Below, piece by piece: positions 5,798 through 11,870 of a stretch of 16,923 nucleotides of DNA (positions within the stretch are counted from its first letter, which is position 1; every line of letters begins with the position of its first letter). A model generated the notes under the pieces. The model saw only the letters and a list, made by a program, of their open reading frames with translations. It was not told the DNA's origin and did not search any database. A program made the position numbers and the translations under genes. The DNA is from Dehalococcoidia bacterium (GTDB lineage: Bacteria > Chloroflexota > Dehalococcoidia > UBA3495). The DNA is taken from contig PCAH01000157.1 in the NCBI GenBank assembly GCA_002730485.1, forward strand, positions 1-16,923. The letters are read 5' to 3'.

Positions 5798-5804
5798 TCG
5801 ACCC

Positions 5805-5905
5805 AACCCGTAGGGGAGTCCTGACATGCCTCCCAGTTTGCTCCCCTAGTTTGCCTCATGCGCGTCTCCCAACGCATCAATACTGACCTGACGCCCCTAC
5901 GGGTT
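5805..5905. repeat. Imperfect inverted repeat with 12-bp arms spanning 101 bp
   Basis: AACCCGTAGGGG (5805-5816) is the exact reverse complement of CCCCTACGGGTT (5894-5905). The inner flanks continue imperfectly (AGTCCTGAC against TGACCTGACGC). The 77-bp centre holds a smaller ATGCG/CGCAT stem. The gap from 5759 to 6058 holds nothing else except the promoter at 5984. The layout suits a small non-autonomous palindromic element or an operator pair. Confidence 0.45.
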
Positions 5906-5983
5906 AAGCCACTGGACTGAGGCCCCTGCCCCACAAAGGTCCACCATCAGCCCACTCGTAGCTCCCCCAGCACGATTTTCGCC

Positions 5984-6012
5984 TTGCTCTTTCACAGAGG
6001 CCGTCTTACAAT
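5984..6012 (+). promoter_or_regulatory. Promoter of the CoA-transferase gene
   Basis: TTGCTC (5984-5989) and TACAAT (6007-6012) with the ideal 17-bp spacer. The predicted start is near 6019, leaving a leader of about 40 nt to ATG 6059. Confidence 0.65.
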
Positions 6013-6058
6013 TGCCCCCAATCCTTAATACAACTGCTATCTAGGGGGTTCTCTGTTA

Positions 6059-7297
6059 ATGGCCGCACTTAATCATCCATTGGAAAATGTCCGCGTAATC
6101 GATCTTGGCCGTCACCAGGCTGGTCCTCGTTGCGCGCAAGTATTGTCTAGGATGGGCGCTGAAGTCATCAAAGTTGAGCGTCTGGGCGGAGAGGAAACCC
6201 GTTATCACGGCCCCTGGGTCAAGAAACAGTCCTCATACTGGGTTCAGTACAACTCCGGCAAGAAATCCCTGGCCATGGACCTACGCAAGGAAGAGGGCAA
6301 AGAAGCCCTGCGGAAGCTGATCAAGGTCTCCGATGTCCTGGTCCAGAACTTCCGGCCTGGAACCATCGAGAAGATGGGCTTCGGCTACGAAGAACTAAAG
6401 AAACTCAACCCCAGAATCATCATGGTCAACGTGTCGGCATACGGCCAATTTGGCCCGTATAAAGACCAGATCGGCTACGACCCCATCGGTCAGACCATGT
6501 CTGGTATCACCATGCTGACCGGCAGTGATGACATGCCTCCCATCCGAACCGGCGTGCCGATCATCGACCGCATCACCTCGCTCCATGCCGCCATCGGCTG
6601 CTTGGCCGCTCTGCACGAGCGTGAGGTCTCCGGTGAGGGTCAGTCCATGGACGTCTGTCTGGCTGACACCGGCTATTCCATGACTGAGATTCCGATCACT
6701 GCCTACCACGGCTCCGGCATCAAGCCCACCCGTGGTGACTCCAACTCATCGGCGCCGCCCTCGGGCATCTATCCCTGCAAAGAGGGTTGGGTCCTGTTGT
6801 CAGCAGGTGACCAGCACCACTGGTACCGGGTCTGTAACGCCCTGGGCAAACCGGAATGGCTGGAAGACCCAAGGTTCAACACCCGCCCGGAGCGTGCCAG
6901 AAACGCAGCGGTGGTTAACGCCGCCCTGAACACATTATTGTCCGAAATGACCATGGAGCAGGCCATCGCTCACTTCACCGAGCACGACGTAGTTGCTGCT
7001 CCGGTGAATGACATCCCCATGGCAGAGGCTGATCCCCATCCGTGGGAACGCCGAGCAATGGTGGAGGTGGACGACTTCCTGGCCGGCACCATAGCCGTCT
7101 CAGGTGACTACTGGCACTTCTCCAGGACTCCGGTGAACATCGGCGTCACACCCAAGGTCGGTGAGCATAACGACCACGTGCTGTCCGATATCCTGGGTTA
7201 CTCCGCCGAGGAGATCCAAGGGTTCAAGGACAAGAACGTAATCTCCGAAGAGGACGAATACGACACCATCAAAGGCGCACCAGACCGCGTCAAGTAA
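6059..7297 (+). CDS. Class III (CaiB/BaiF family) CoA-transferase
   Basis: Transfers CoA between an acyl-CoA donor and a carboxylic acid in the cytoplasm. The 412 residues are normal for the family. MAALNHPLENVRVIDLGR and the following GPRCAQVLSRMGAEVIKVE form the N-terminal Rossmann-like CoA-binding region. Further matches are YNSGKKSLAMDL, VLVQNFRPGTIEKMG, IGYDPIGQTMSGI, and GVPIIDRITSLHAA with Asp170 at the place of the catalytic Asp (Asp169 of formyl-CoA transferase, from memory). GEGQSMDVCLAD follows. The substrate cannot be inferred: candidates include oxalate/formate, carnitine, mesaconate or racemase-type reactions. No acyl-CoA dehydrogenase or hydratase lies next to it. It is monocistronic, with its own promoter and a strong terminator 34 bp after the stop. 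GGGGG about 12 nt before ATG serves as a weak ribosome-binding site. Confidence 0.93.
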   Translation: MAALNHPLENVRVIDLGRHQAGPRCAQVLSRMGAEVIKVERLGGEETRYHGPWVKKQSSYWVQYNSGKKSLAMDLRKEEGKEALRKLIKVSDVLVQNFRPGTIEKMGFGYEELKKLNPRIIMVNVSAYGQFGPYKDQIGYDPIGQTMSGITMLTGSDDMPPIRTGVPIIDRITSLHAAIGCLAALHEREVSGEGQSMDVCLADTGYSMTEIPITAYHGSGIKPTRGDSNSSAPPSGIYPCKEGWVLLSAGDQHHWYRVCNALGKPEWLEDPRFNTRPERARNAAVVNAALNTLLSEMTMEQAIAHFTEHDVVAAPVNDIPMAEADPHPWERRAMVEVDDFLAGTIAVSGDYWHFSRTPVNIGVTPKVGEHNDHVLSDILGYSAEEIQGFKDKNVISEEDEYDTIKGAPDRVK

Positions 7298-7331
7298 ACT
7301 CCGCAGGTTAACTCCGCATCACAAGCAACTT

Positions 7332-7365
7332 AAAAAGGCCTCCCGACTATTCGGGAGGCCTTTTT
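7332..7365 (+). terminator. Strong bidirectional terminator
   Basis: AAAAAGGCCTCCCGA (7332-7346) and TCGGGAGGCCTTTTT (7351-7365) are perfect 15-bp arms with loop CTAT. The A-tract and T-tract flanks make it work in both directions. It ends the CoA-transferase transcript and could also stop a minus-strand transcript from the asparaginase gene. Confidence 0.95.
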
Positions 7366-7410
7366 CTTGTCTAATCGATCTTAATTTTAGTAACCAAACC
7401 ACCCATTGAT

Positions 7411-7512
7411 CCGCTCAGGGTGAGCCTGTCGAACCACCCGTCCCGGTGCAGTCCCACTCCACCCGATTATTGACTCATGCGGATCCTTCGACGGGCTCAA
7501 GACAAACGGTTT
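7411..7512. repeat. Dispersed palindromic repeat, copy 1
   Basis: A unit of about 100 bp starting CCGCTCAGGGTGAGCCTGTC and ending with TTCGACGGGCTCAAGACAAACGG. The two ends are imperfect inverted repeats with the core TGAGCC(T/C)GTCGAA. Copy 2 lies exactly 200 bp further on, in the same orientation. I know this GTTCGACAGGCTCACC-type element as a common intergenic repeat in diverse bacteria. Its translations give the well-known spurious strings FVLSPSKD and VRQAHPE. It does not encode a transposase. Confidence 0.8.
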
Positions 7513-7545
7513 ATGGAAGTATGCATCCCATAGCGACACCCGTCT

Positions 7546-7568
7546 TTCCAGCGAAGGCTGGAATCCAG
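7546..7568. repeat. Short palindromic repeat of the CCAGCGAAGGCTGG type
   Basis: TTCCAGC (7546-7552) and GCTGGAA (7557-7563) are perfect 7-bp arms around GAAG, continuing TCCAG. It belongs to the widespread CATTCCAGCGAAGGCTGGAATCCAG-like intergenic repeats and sits between the two copies of the 100-bp element. Confidence 0.7.
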
Positions 7569-7610
7569 AAATACAACTCATCCACCAATCAACAAGAACA
7601 GGTCTATTCG

Positions 7611-7712
7611 CCGCTCATGGTGAGCCTGTCGAACCACTATCCCAGTGCAGTCATACTTAACCCGACGATTGACTCACCCGCATGCTTCGACGGACTCAGG
7701 ACGAACTGTTTT
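7611..7712. repeat. Dispersed palindromic repeat, copy 2
   Basis: It starts CCGCTCATGGTGAGCCTGTC and ends TTCGACGGACTCAGGACGAACTG. By eye about four fifths of positions agree with copy 1, with a one-base gap after GAACCAC. The shared interior includes GTGCAGTC and ATTGACTCA, so the whole unit, not only its ends, is homologous. It lies directly downstream of the asparaginase gene. Confidence 0.8.
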
Positions 7713-7755
7713 GGTGCGGTTACCCAGGCTGGTGAAGTACGAACCCCACCCCAGG

Positions 7756-8766
7756 CTAATAAGTCAGCATCATCCGCTGGATCTCACCATTATCTGAGGT
7801 GGCCGTCAGGGCCAGCATCAGCAGGATACGGGCTTTCTTTGGTGCCAGGTTATCGGCAACTATGTACCCAACTTCAGTGAAACGCCTGGTCTGCATCACC
7901 CGGCCGCTCCCAGTATGGGTGGCGATGACCACCGGCAACCCAGCGTCTGAAACTTCCTGCAAGGCAGCCATGTAGGGGGGTGGAGAGCCGCCGCTTCCCA
8001 AACCCGCCGCAACCAGACCATCCACACCCGCCTCGGCCAGAGCCCTGATCACCGTCCCATCAGCGCCAGCATAGGCAAACGGGATATCAACTCTGGGCAT
8101 CTTGTCTACATTCTCTATGTCGAACTCAGTGTCGATGGTATGAGCACGGTCGGGACTTCGATAAAAGACCACTTCCTCATCGGAATCCGCATACCCCAAG
8201 AACCCAAAGTCGGAAGACTGGAACGTCTCCACCCTGAAACTGTTGGTCTTGGTTACGTCACGTGCCGCCTGGATCTGGTTATTCAGGATGGTCAATACAC
8301 CCCGGCCAGCCGACTGCGGAGTAGCCGCAACGCGAATGGCGTCAATCAAGTTCACATCGGCATCTGTGCCCAGAGAAGAAGGCGGCCGCATCGCGCCGGT
8401 AACCACAACAGGCTTGCTGCTTTTGACCGTCAGATTGAGAAAATATGCCGTCTCTTCCAGGGTCGCTGTCCCGTGGGTGACTACCACGCCTGCAGCGTCG
8501 GGGTCTTCCCTGAAAATCTGGTTGATCCGCTTGGCCAACTGCAGCCAGTGATCCGGAGTTACATCCGGGCTTCCCAGGTTGAGGAATTGCTCGGAGCGAA
8601 CCTCAGCAAACTCCCGCGCTTCCGGTACCCGGTCCAGCATCTCTTCGATGGCTAGTTTTTTACCCAGGTAGCTATAGTTGGTGTAGTCCATGCGGTCGGC
8701 ACCCACCGACGAAATAGTACCGCCGGTCCCGACCAAATAGACTCTCGGCTTGCTTTCGCTAGGCAT
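7756..8766 (-). CDS. Asparaginase/glutaminase-family protein with an altered active site
   Basis: Family enzymes hydrolyse asparagine (some glutamine) to the acid plus ammonia. This 336-residue protein has the first signature VGTGGTISS (nucleophile Thr17), the second VVVTHGTATLEETAYF (Thr100), then the conserved VVTGAMRP and NNQIQAARDVTKTNSF with Lys173. The second signature is normally HGTDT; here the Asp that binds the substrate amino group (Asp90 of E. coli AnsB, from memory) is Ala101. The codon is GCG, read directly. The rest of the fold is intact to the C-terminal LAPKKARILLMLAL segment, so it is not a decayed gene, but its substrate may differ or activity may be low. There is no clear signal peptide, so it is probably cytoplasmic. 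Shine-Dalgarno AGGGAG lies 7 nt before the start. Monocistronic, next to a repeat block. Confidence 0.92.
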   Translation of the reverse strand: MPSESKPRVYLVGTGGTISSVGADRMDYTNYSYLGKKLAIEEMLDRVPEAREFAEVRSEQFLNLGSPDVTPDHWLQLAKRINQIFREDPDAAGVVVTHGTATLEETAYFLNLTVKSSKPVVVTGAMRPPSSLGTDADVNLIDAIRVAATPQSAGRGVLTILNNQIQAARDVTKTNSFRVETFQSSDFGFLGYADSDEEVVFYRSPDRAHTIDTEFDIENVDKMPRVDIPFAYAGADGTVIRALAEAGVDGLVAAGLGSGGSPPPYMAALQEVSDAGLPVVIATHTGSGRVMQTRRFTEVGYIVADNLAPKKARILLMLALTATSDNGEIQRMMLTY

Positions 8767-8785
8767 GAAAAAACTCCCTGTTTGA

Positions 8786-8812
8786 ATAGTACCGTGCCTG
8801 ATTCCGCATCAA
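8786..8812 (-). promoter_or_regulatory. Candidate promoter of the asparaginase-family gene
   Basis: On the minus strand TTGATG (8812-8807) and TACTAT (8791-8786) are 15 bp apart, a little short. The start would leave a leader of only about 15 nt, just enough for the AGGGAG ribosome-binding site. Confidence 0.4.
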
Positions 8813-8939
8813 GAGGGCTATATGGACAAAAGTATACGATGGGTCTACCAGATTGATACAGATGGGCAGGCTCGATGCCGCTATGGGGCCAATAGCCCGG
8901 TCCTTATGGGCCGACTCCTGAAAAATGCCTTTCTCAACG

Positions 8940-8967
8940 TTGGCTCATGTGCTATTCTCAATATAGT
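8940..8967 (+). promoter_or_regulatory. Promoter in the 8767-9361 intergenic region
   Basis: TTGGCT (8940-8945), a 16-bp spacer and TATAGT (8962-8967) give a good sigma-70 match, with predicted start about 8974. It faces away from the asparaginase gene, towards the hairpin cluster and terminator at 9189-9210. Confidence 0.55.
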
Positions 8968-8973
8968 TAAGTA

Positions 8974-9210
8974 AACCAAGACGTAACTCGTAATCAAGGC
9001 TAAATCGTGGCTCAAACCTAGATTATTAAAGCCACGTAGACCGTAAAAAAGCAACAGGGATTAGCTTAAAGACGAGACCCAATGGAAAGGGAATCCCTGG
9101 GTCCAAAAATCACCAACTAGAGACCCATTAACAATCAGCAGCTTCGGGGGATGTGTCCTCGACAAATATGTCAGGACAACAGATGGAGGGCGGTTATCAA
9201 CCGCCTTTTT
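8974..9210 (+). ncRNA. Candidate structured non-coding RNA or terminated leader, about 237 nt
   Basis: The stretch between a promoter and an intrinsic terminator has no credible ORF but has many perfect stems. CGTGGCT (9006-9012) pairs with AGCCACG (9030-9036). CAGGGATT (9055-9062) pairs with AATCCCTG (9092-9099). TGGGTC (9098-9103) can pair with GACCCA either upstream (9076-9081) or downstream (9122-9127), which makes mutually exclusive folds. TGTCCT-c-GACA (9154-9164) pairs with TGTC-AGGACA (9169-9178) around AATA. The terminator stem follows. It fits none of the 6S, SRP, tmRNA, RNase P, T-box or common riboswitch signatures that I can recall. If transcription reads through the terminator, the next gene is the PIN-TRAM gene at 9362, so a riboswitch-like attenuator is an alternative. 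Confidence 0.5.
9189..9210 (+). terminator. Intrinsic terminator, 150 bp before the PIN-TRAM gene
   Basis: GGCGGTT (9189-9195) and AACCGCC (9199-9205) form a perfect 7-bp stem with a 3-nt loop, followed by TTTTT (9206-9210) and AAATTATT. No gene ends just upstream on this strand, so it must end a non-coding transcript or act as an attenuator. The 150 bp from 9211 to 9361 are AT-rich at first and hold no clear promoter, only GGAGG 10 nt before ATG 9362. Confidence 0.85.
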
Positions 9211-9361
9211 AAATTATTACTCAAAACTTATTCAATTCCCCAGAGCTAGCAATTCTGCAAACACTTAACTTGGCACACTTAAAAATCTAGCAACAGCCAA
9301 CGCTTGATGGCTCGGTTGGCCCAAGACCGTACCACCCGGTTGGCGAGGAGGCGACTTCCAC

Positions 9362-10501
9362 ATGTTAGCCCTTTGGACGCTCAGAGCATTAAGCGCCGGA
9401 GGACTTGGAGTGATCGGCTGGCAACTCGGACTTTATATTTCCGAATTATCTATCGACAGAGAAGTATTCCTACCATGGGGTCTCGCATTGACCCTGGCCG
9501 GTGTCATTATCGGGGGAGTTTTAGTCCCCTACCTGATCCTCAAGCCCTGGCGCATGTGCGCAGAATATATCAATTCCCTGCCCGGCTCGGCATTGATCTC
9601 AGGCACGGCAGGCCTACTTGTAGGCTTGGTTGTCGCCTCGTTGGTATCCATACCCATGTACACCATGTCTGGCTGGGTCAGTTGGGGTGTGCCCGTCATC
9701 ATAAACGTGGCGTTAGGCCTCTTTGGCCTGGGTATGGGCGTACAGCGAGAGCGAGACATGCGCGCCATCTTCCCCGGTTTAGACGCACCGATCCAGACCA
9801 CCACATCGGCGAACGGCCCCACCATGAGTTCCAATGGAACAACGTCCAATGGCAATGGATGGACCGGCAAGGCCGACAAGGTCAAGACACAAAAAGCGTC
9901 ACGAAACGGCAACATCCTGGTGGATACCAGCGCCATCATTGATGGCCGGATCGCCGATCTCAGCATAACCGGCTTCCTTGAAGGCTCCCTGGTCGTGCCA
10001 CGTTTCGTTCTGGACGAATTGCGCCACATCGCCGACTCCAGTGACCCGCTTCGCCGCAACCGTGGCCGCCGTGGACTGGAAGTGCTGGGCAAACTGCGCA
10101 AAGACGAGGCTGTCCCTCTCCAAGTCCTGGACGTTGGCGTGGAGAACGGAAACGAGGTGGACGCCGTCCTGGTCCAATTGGCCCGGGAGATGAAATCGTC
10201 CATCCTCACCACCGACTACAACCTGAACCGGGTGGCAGAGCTGCAGGGTGTTCAGGTCTTGAATGTGAACGAGCTGGCAAACGCCCTCAAGTCCATAGTC
10301 ATCCCCGGTGAAGAACTGCGGGTAAACATCGTTCAAGAAGGCAAGGAAGTGGGCCAGGGAGTGGCCTATCTCGACGACGGCACCATGGTCGTGGTAGAAG
10401 GCGGCAGGCGCTACCTGAACGCCTTCCATGATGTGGCCGTGACCAGAGTACTGCAGACGGCCGCCGGTCGGATCATCTTTGCCCAACCCAAGGGAGATTA
10501 G
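9362..10501 (+). CDS. Membrane PIN-TRAM domain protein (YacL-like)
   Basis: A 379-residue membrane-anchored putative nuclease. Four hydrophobic segments (about 4-25, 37-60, 78-100 and 105-127) are followed by a low-complexity linker rich in Ser, Asn, Gly and Thr (about 145-180). A PIN domain follows from NILVDTSAIIDGRI (Asp188), with acidic residues at Glu219, Asp267 (NEVDAVL) and Asp285 (TTDYNLN) forming the usual metal site. The C-terminal TRAM domain, about 312-376 (IPGEELRVNIVQEGKEVGQG), is an RNA-binding beta-barrel. Bacillus YacL has the same plan and the same position upstream of ispD. The function is not firmly known; RNA cleavage or tRNA/rRNA binding is plausible. The start is supported by GAGGAGG 10 nt upstream. 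It is the first gene of a five-gene run, 54 bp before ispD. Confidence 0.92.
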   Translation: MLALWTLRALSAGGLGVIGWQLGLYISELSIDREVFLPWGLALTLAGVIIGGVLVPYLILKPWRMCAEYINSLPGSALISGTAGLLVGLVVASLVSIPMYTMSGWVSWGVPVIINVALGLFGLGMGVQRERDMRAIFPGLDAPIQTTTSANGPTMSSNGTTSNGNGWTGKADKVKTQKASRNGNILVDTSAIIDGRIADLSITGFLEGSLVVPRFVLDELRHIADSSDPLRRNRGRRGLEVLGKLRKDEAVPLQVLDVGVENGNEVDAVLVQLAREMKSSILTTDYNLNRVAELQGVQVLNVNELANALKSIVIPGEELRVNIVQEGKEVGQGVAYLDDGTMVVVEGGRRYLNAFHDVAVTRVLQTAAGRIIFAQPKGD

Positions 10502-10555
10502 AAGCAGAAGTTCAATCTCAGAGTTCTATCACGGAGTTTTATTAGAGAATCCGTT

Positions 10556-11257
10556 ATGCGTTCCGTTAGTAAAGTTGGCGTCGTAGTAGTTGCTGCGGGT
10601 AAAAGCACCCGCATGGGGGGCGTGGATAAGACCTTCGCCCCCATCCTGGGCATCCCATTGATTGCCCACACATTGCACCGTTTTCAACTGTCACCCAGAG
10701 TCCACCAGGTCGTCTTGGTCCTGGCCAAAGACTCTCTTGAGCAAGGGCGCAAATTGGTTCAGAGCGGTGGTTACGACAAGGTGACCAACGTCTGTGCCGG
10801 TGGCCGCAGGCGACAAGACTCCGTCCGTCACGGATTGGATCTGCTGTCTGCTTGCGACTGGGCGATCATCCACGACGGTGCCCGTCCCTGCTTCGATGAT
10901 GCCATGCTGCAAAGGGGACTCGAAGCCGCCTCACAGGTGGGATCAGCAGTGGCTGGAGTGCCCGTGAAGGACACCATCAAGATGGTGACCCAGAACCAGA
11001 TGGTCAGTGAAACCCCAGACCGCTCTCAGATCTGGGCCGCCCAAACTCCGCAGGTTTTCCGCTACCGCACCCTGATGGAAGCCCACAAATACTCTGCCAA
11101 TGATGTAACGGACGACGCCGCCATGGTGGAAAACCTCGGGCATCCCATAAAGATGTTCCTTGGCGCCGACGAGAATATCAAGGTGACGACCCCTGCCGAT
11201 TTGATCATCGCCGAAGCCTTTTTGAGGGCCTCATACACGCCAGCTTCATCTACCTAA
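10556..11257 (+). CDS. ispD: 2-C-methyl-D-erythritol 4-phosphate cytidylyltransferase
   Basis: Third step of the MEP (non-mevalonate) isoprenoid pathway: MEP plus CTP gives CDP-methylerythritol and pyrophosphate, in the cytoplasm. The 233 residues match the family length. The CTP loop is VVVAAGKSTRMGG (10-22) with Lys25. AGGRRRQDSVRHGL (81-94), AIIHDGARPCF (103-113), AGVPVKDTIK, AAQTPQVFRY and VTDDAAMVENLG follow in the order expected for IspD, and the last stretch has DENIKVTTPADL. The start at ATG 10556 gives a standard N-terminus (KVGVVVVAAG), although only a weak AGAG lies 7-10 nt upstream. The next gene, ispF, begins 62 bp later; ispE is not here. Confidence 0.97.
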   Translation: MRSVSKVGVVVVAAGKSTRMGGVDKTFAPILGIPLIAHTLHRFQLSPRVHQVVLVLAKDSLEQGRKLVQSGGYDKVTNVCAGGRRRQDSVRHGLDLLSACDWAIIHDGARPCFDDAMLQRGLEAASQVGSAVAGVPVKDTIKMVTQNQMVSETPDRSQIWAAQTPQVFRYRTLMEAHKYSANDVTDDAAMVENLGHPIKMFLGADENIKVTTPADLIIAEAFLRASYTPASST

Positions 11258-11319
11258 AGTACGTCTTTAGTCTAGCCGAATTTGCTCCCTCACTCGCGCT
11301 GACGTAAACTTTCCGCGAT

Positions 11320-11850
11320 ATGTCCACTTCCCCAAGCAGCGATTCGTCCGCCCTTCCTGAATACCGCTCTGGCATCGGCTTCGACTCCCATCCCTTGTCC
11401 GATGGGAGAAGGCTGGTGTTGGGCGGAGTCGAGATACCCCACGACCGTGGCCTATCCGGTCACAGCGACGGCGATGTGTTGGTCCACGCAGTGATGGACG
11501 CCATCCTGGGCGCGGCCAATCTGGGTGACAAGGGGCTGCATTTCCCATCCAGCGACGCCCAATACAAGGACATATCCAGCCTGATCCTGCTGGAACGGGT
11601 TGGAGTGCTGGCCGCTGAAGCTGGTTGGCGGCTCTCAAATGTAGATGCTACAATTCTGGCACAAAATCCCAAGCTCAGCCCCTTCAACGCAGACATGCGG
11701 AACAACATGGCAAAAAGCCTATCCGTTACACCAGACCGCGTCAGCGTAAAGGTCACCACCACAGACCATCTGGGGTTTGTGGGTCGGGAAGAAGGGATCG
11801 CAGCCATGGCTGTTGTTTCACTGGTCTCCAGTGTCATTAACAACCAGTAA
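11320..11850 (+). CDS. ispF: 2-C-methyl-D-erythritol 2,4-cyclodiphosphate synthase
   Basis: Fifth MEP-pathway step: cyclises CDP-ME 2-phosphate to ME-cyclodiphosphate with release of CMP. It is a homotrimer with Zn at each subunit interface. The zinc ligands Asp22 and His24 (GIGFDSHPL) and His56 (HSDGDVLVHAV) are present. GLHFPSSD, DATILAQNPKLSPF and KVTTTDHLGFVGREEGIA (Thr146-148, Glu158) complete the family signatures. At 176 residues it is about 15 longer than the E. coli enzyme because of a Ser-rich N-terminus (MSTSPSSDSSALPEYRS) of low complexity. No Shine-Dalgarno precedes ATG 11320, so a later non-ATG start is conceivable. It is adjacent to ispD (62 bp) and cysS (20 bp). Confidence 0.97.
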   Translation: MSTSPSSDSSALPEYRSGIGFDSHPLSDGRRLVLGGVEIPHDRGLSGHSDGDVLVHAVMDAILGAANLGDKGLHFPSSDAQYKDISSLILLERVGVLAAEAGWRLSNVDATILAQNPKLSPFNADMRNNMAKSLSVTPDRVSVKVTTTDHLGFVGREEGIAAMAVVSLVSSVINNQ

Positions 11851-11870
11851 CACATTACTCCAAGTTATTA

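Noticed and set aside
7387..7581. Short ORFs in the repeat block (strings FVLSPSKD, VRQAHPE)
   Set aside because: These are the known spurious translations of the dispersed palindromic repeat, not proteins.
7411..7712. A CRISPR array
   Set aside because: Only two copies about 100 bp long with diverged sequence and palindromic ends, no regular short repeats or spacers, and no cas genes.
8140..8655. A 171-codon plus-strand frame opposite the asparaginase-family gene
   Set aside because: The minus strand has both asparaginase signatures and a good ribosome-binding site; the plus frame has neither.
9260..9300. A sigma-54 promoter (TTGGCACAC) before the PIN-TRAM gene
   Set aside because: TGGCAC is present, but no TTGC-like -12 element follows at the required spacing.
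9304..9942. A 212-codon plus-strand frame overlapping the PIN-TRAM gene
   Set aside because: Arg/His-rich translation typical of an out-of-frame GC-rich gene. The overlapping frame encodes recognisable membrane segments and a PIN domain.
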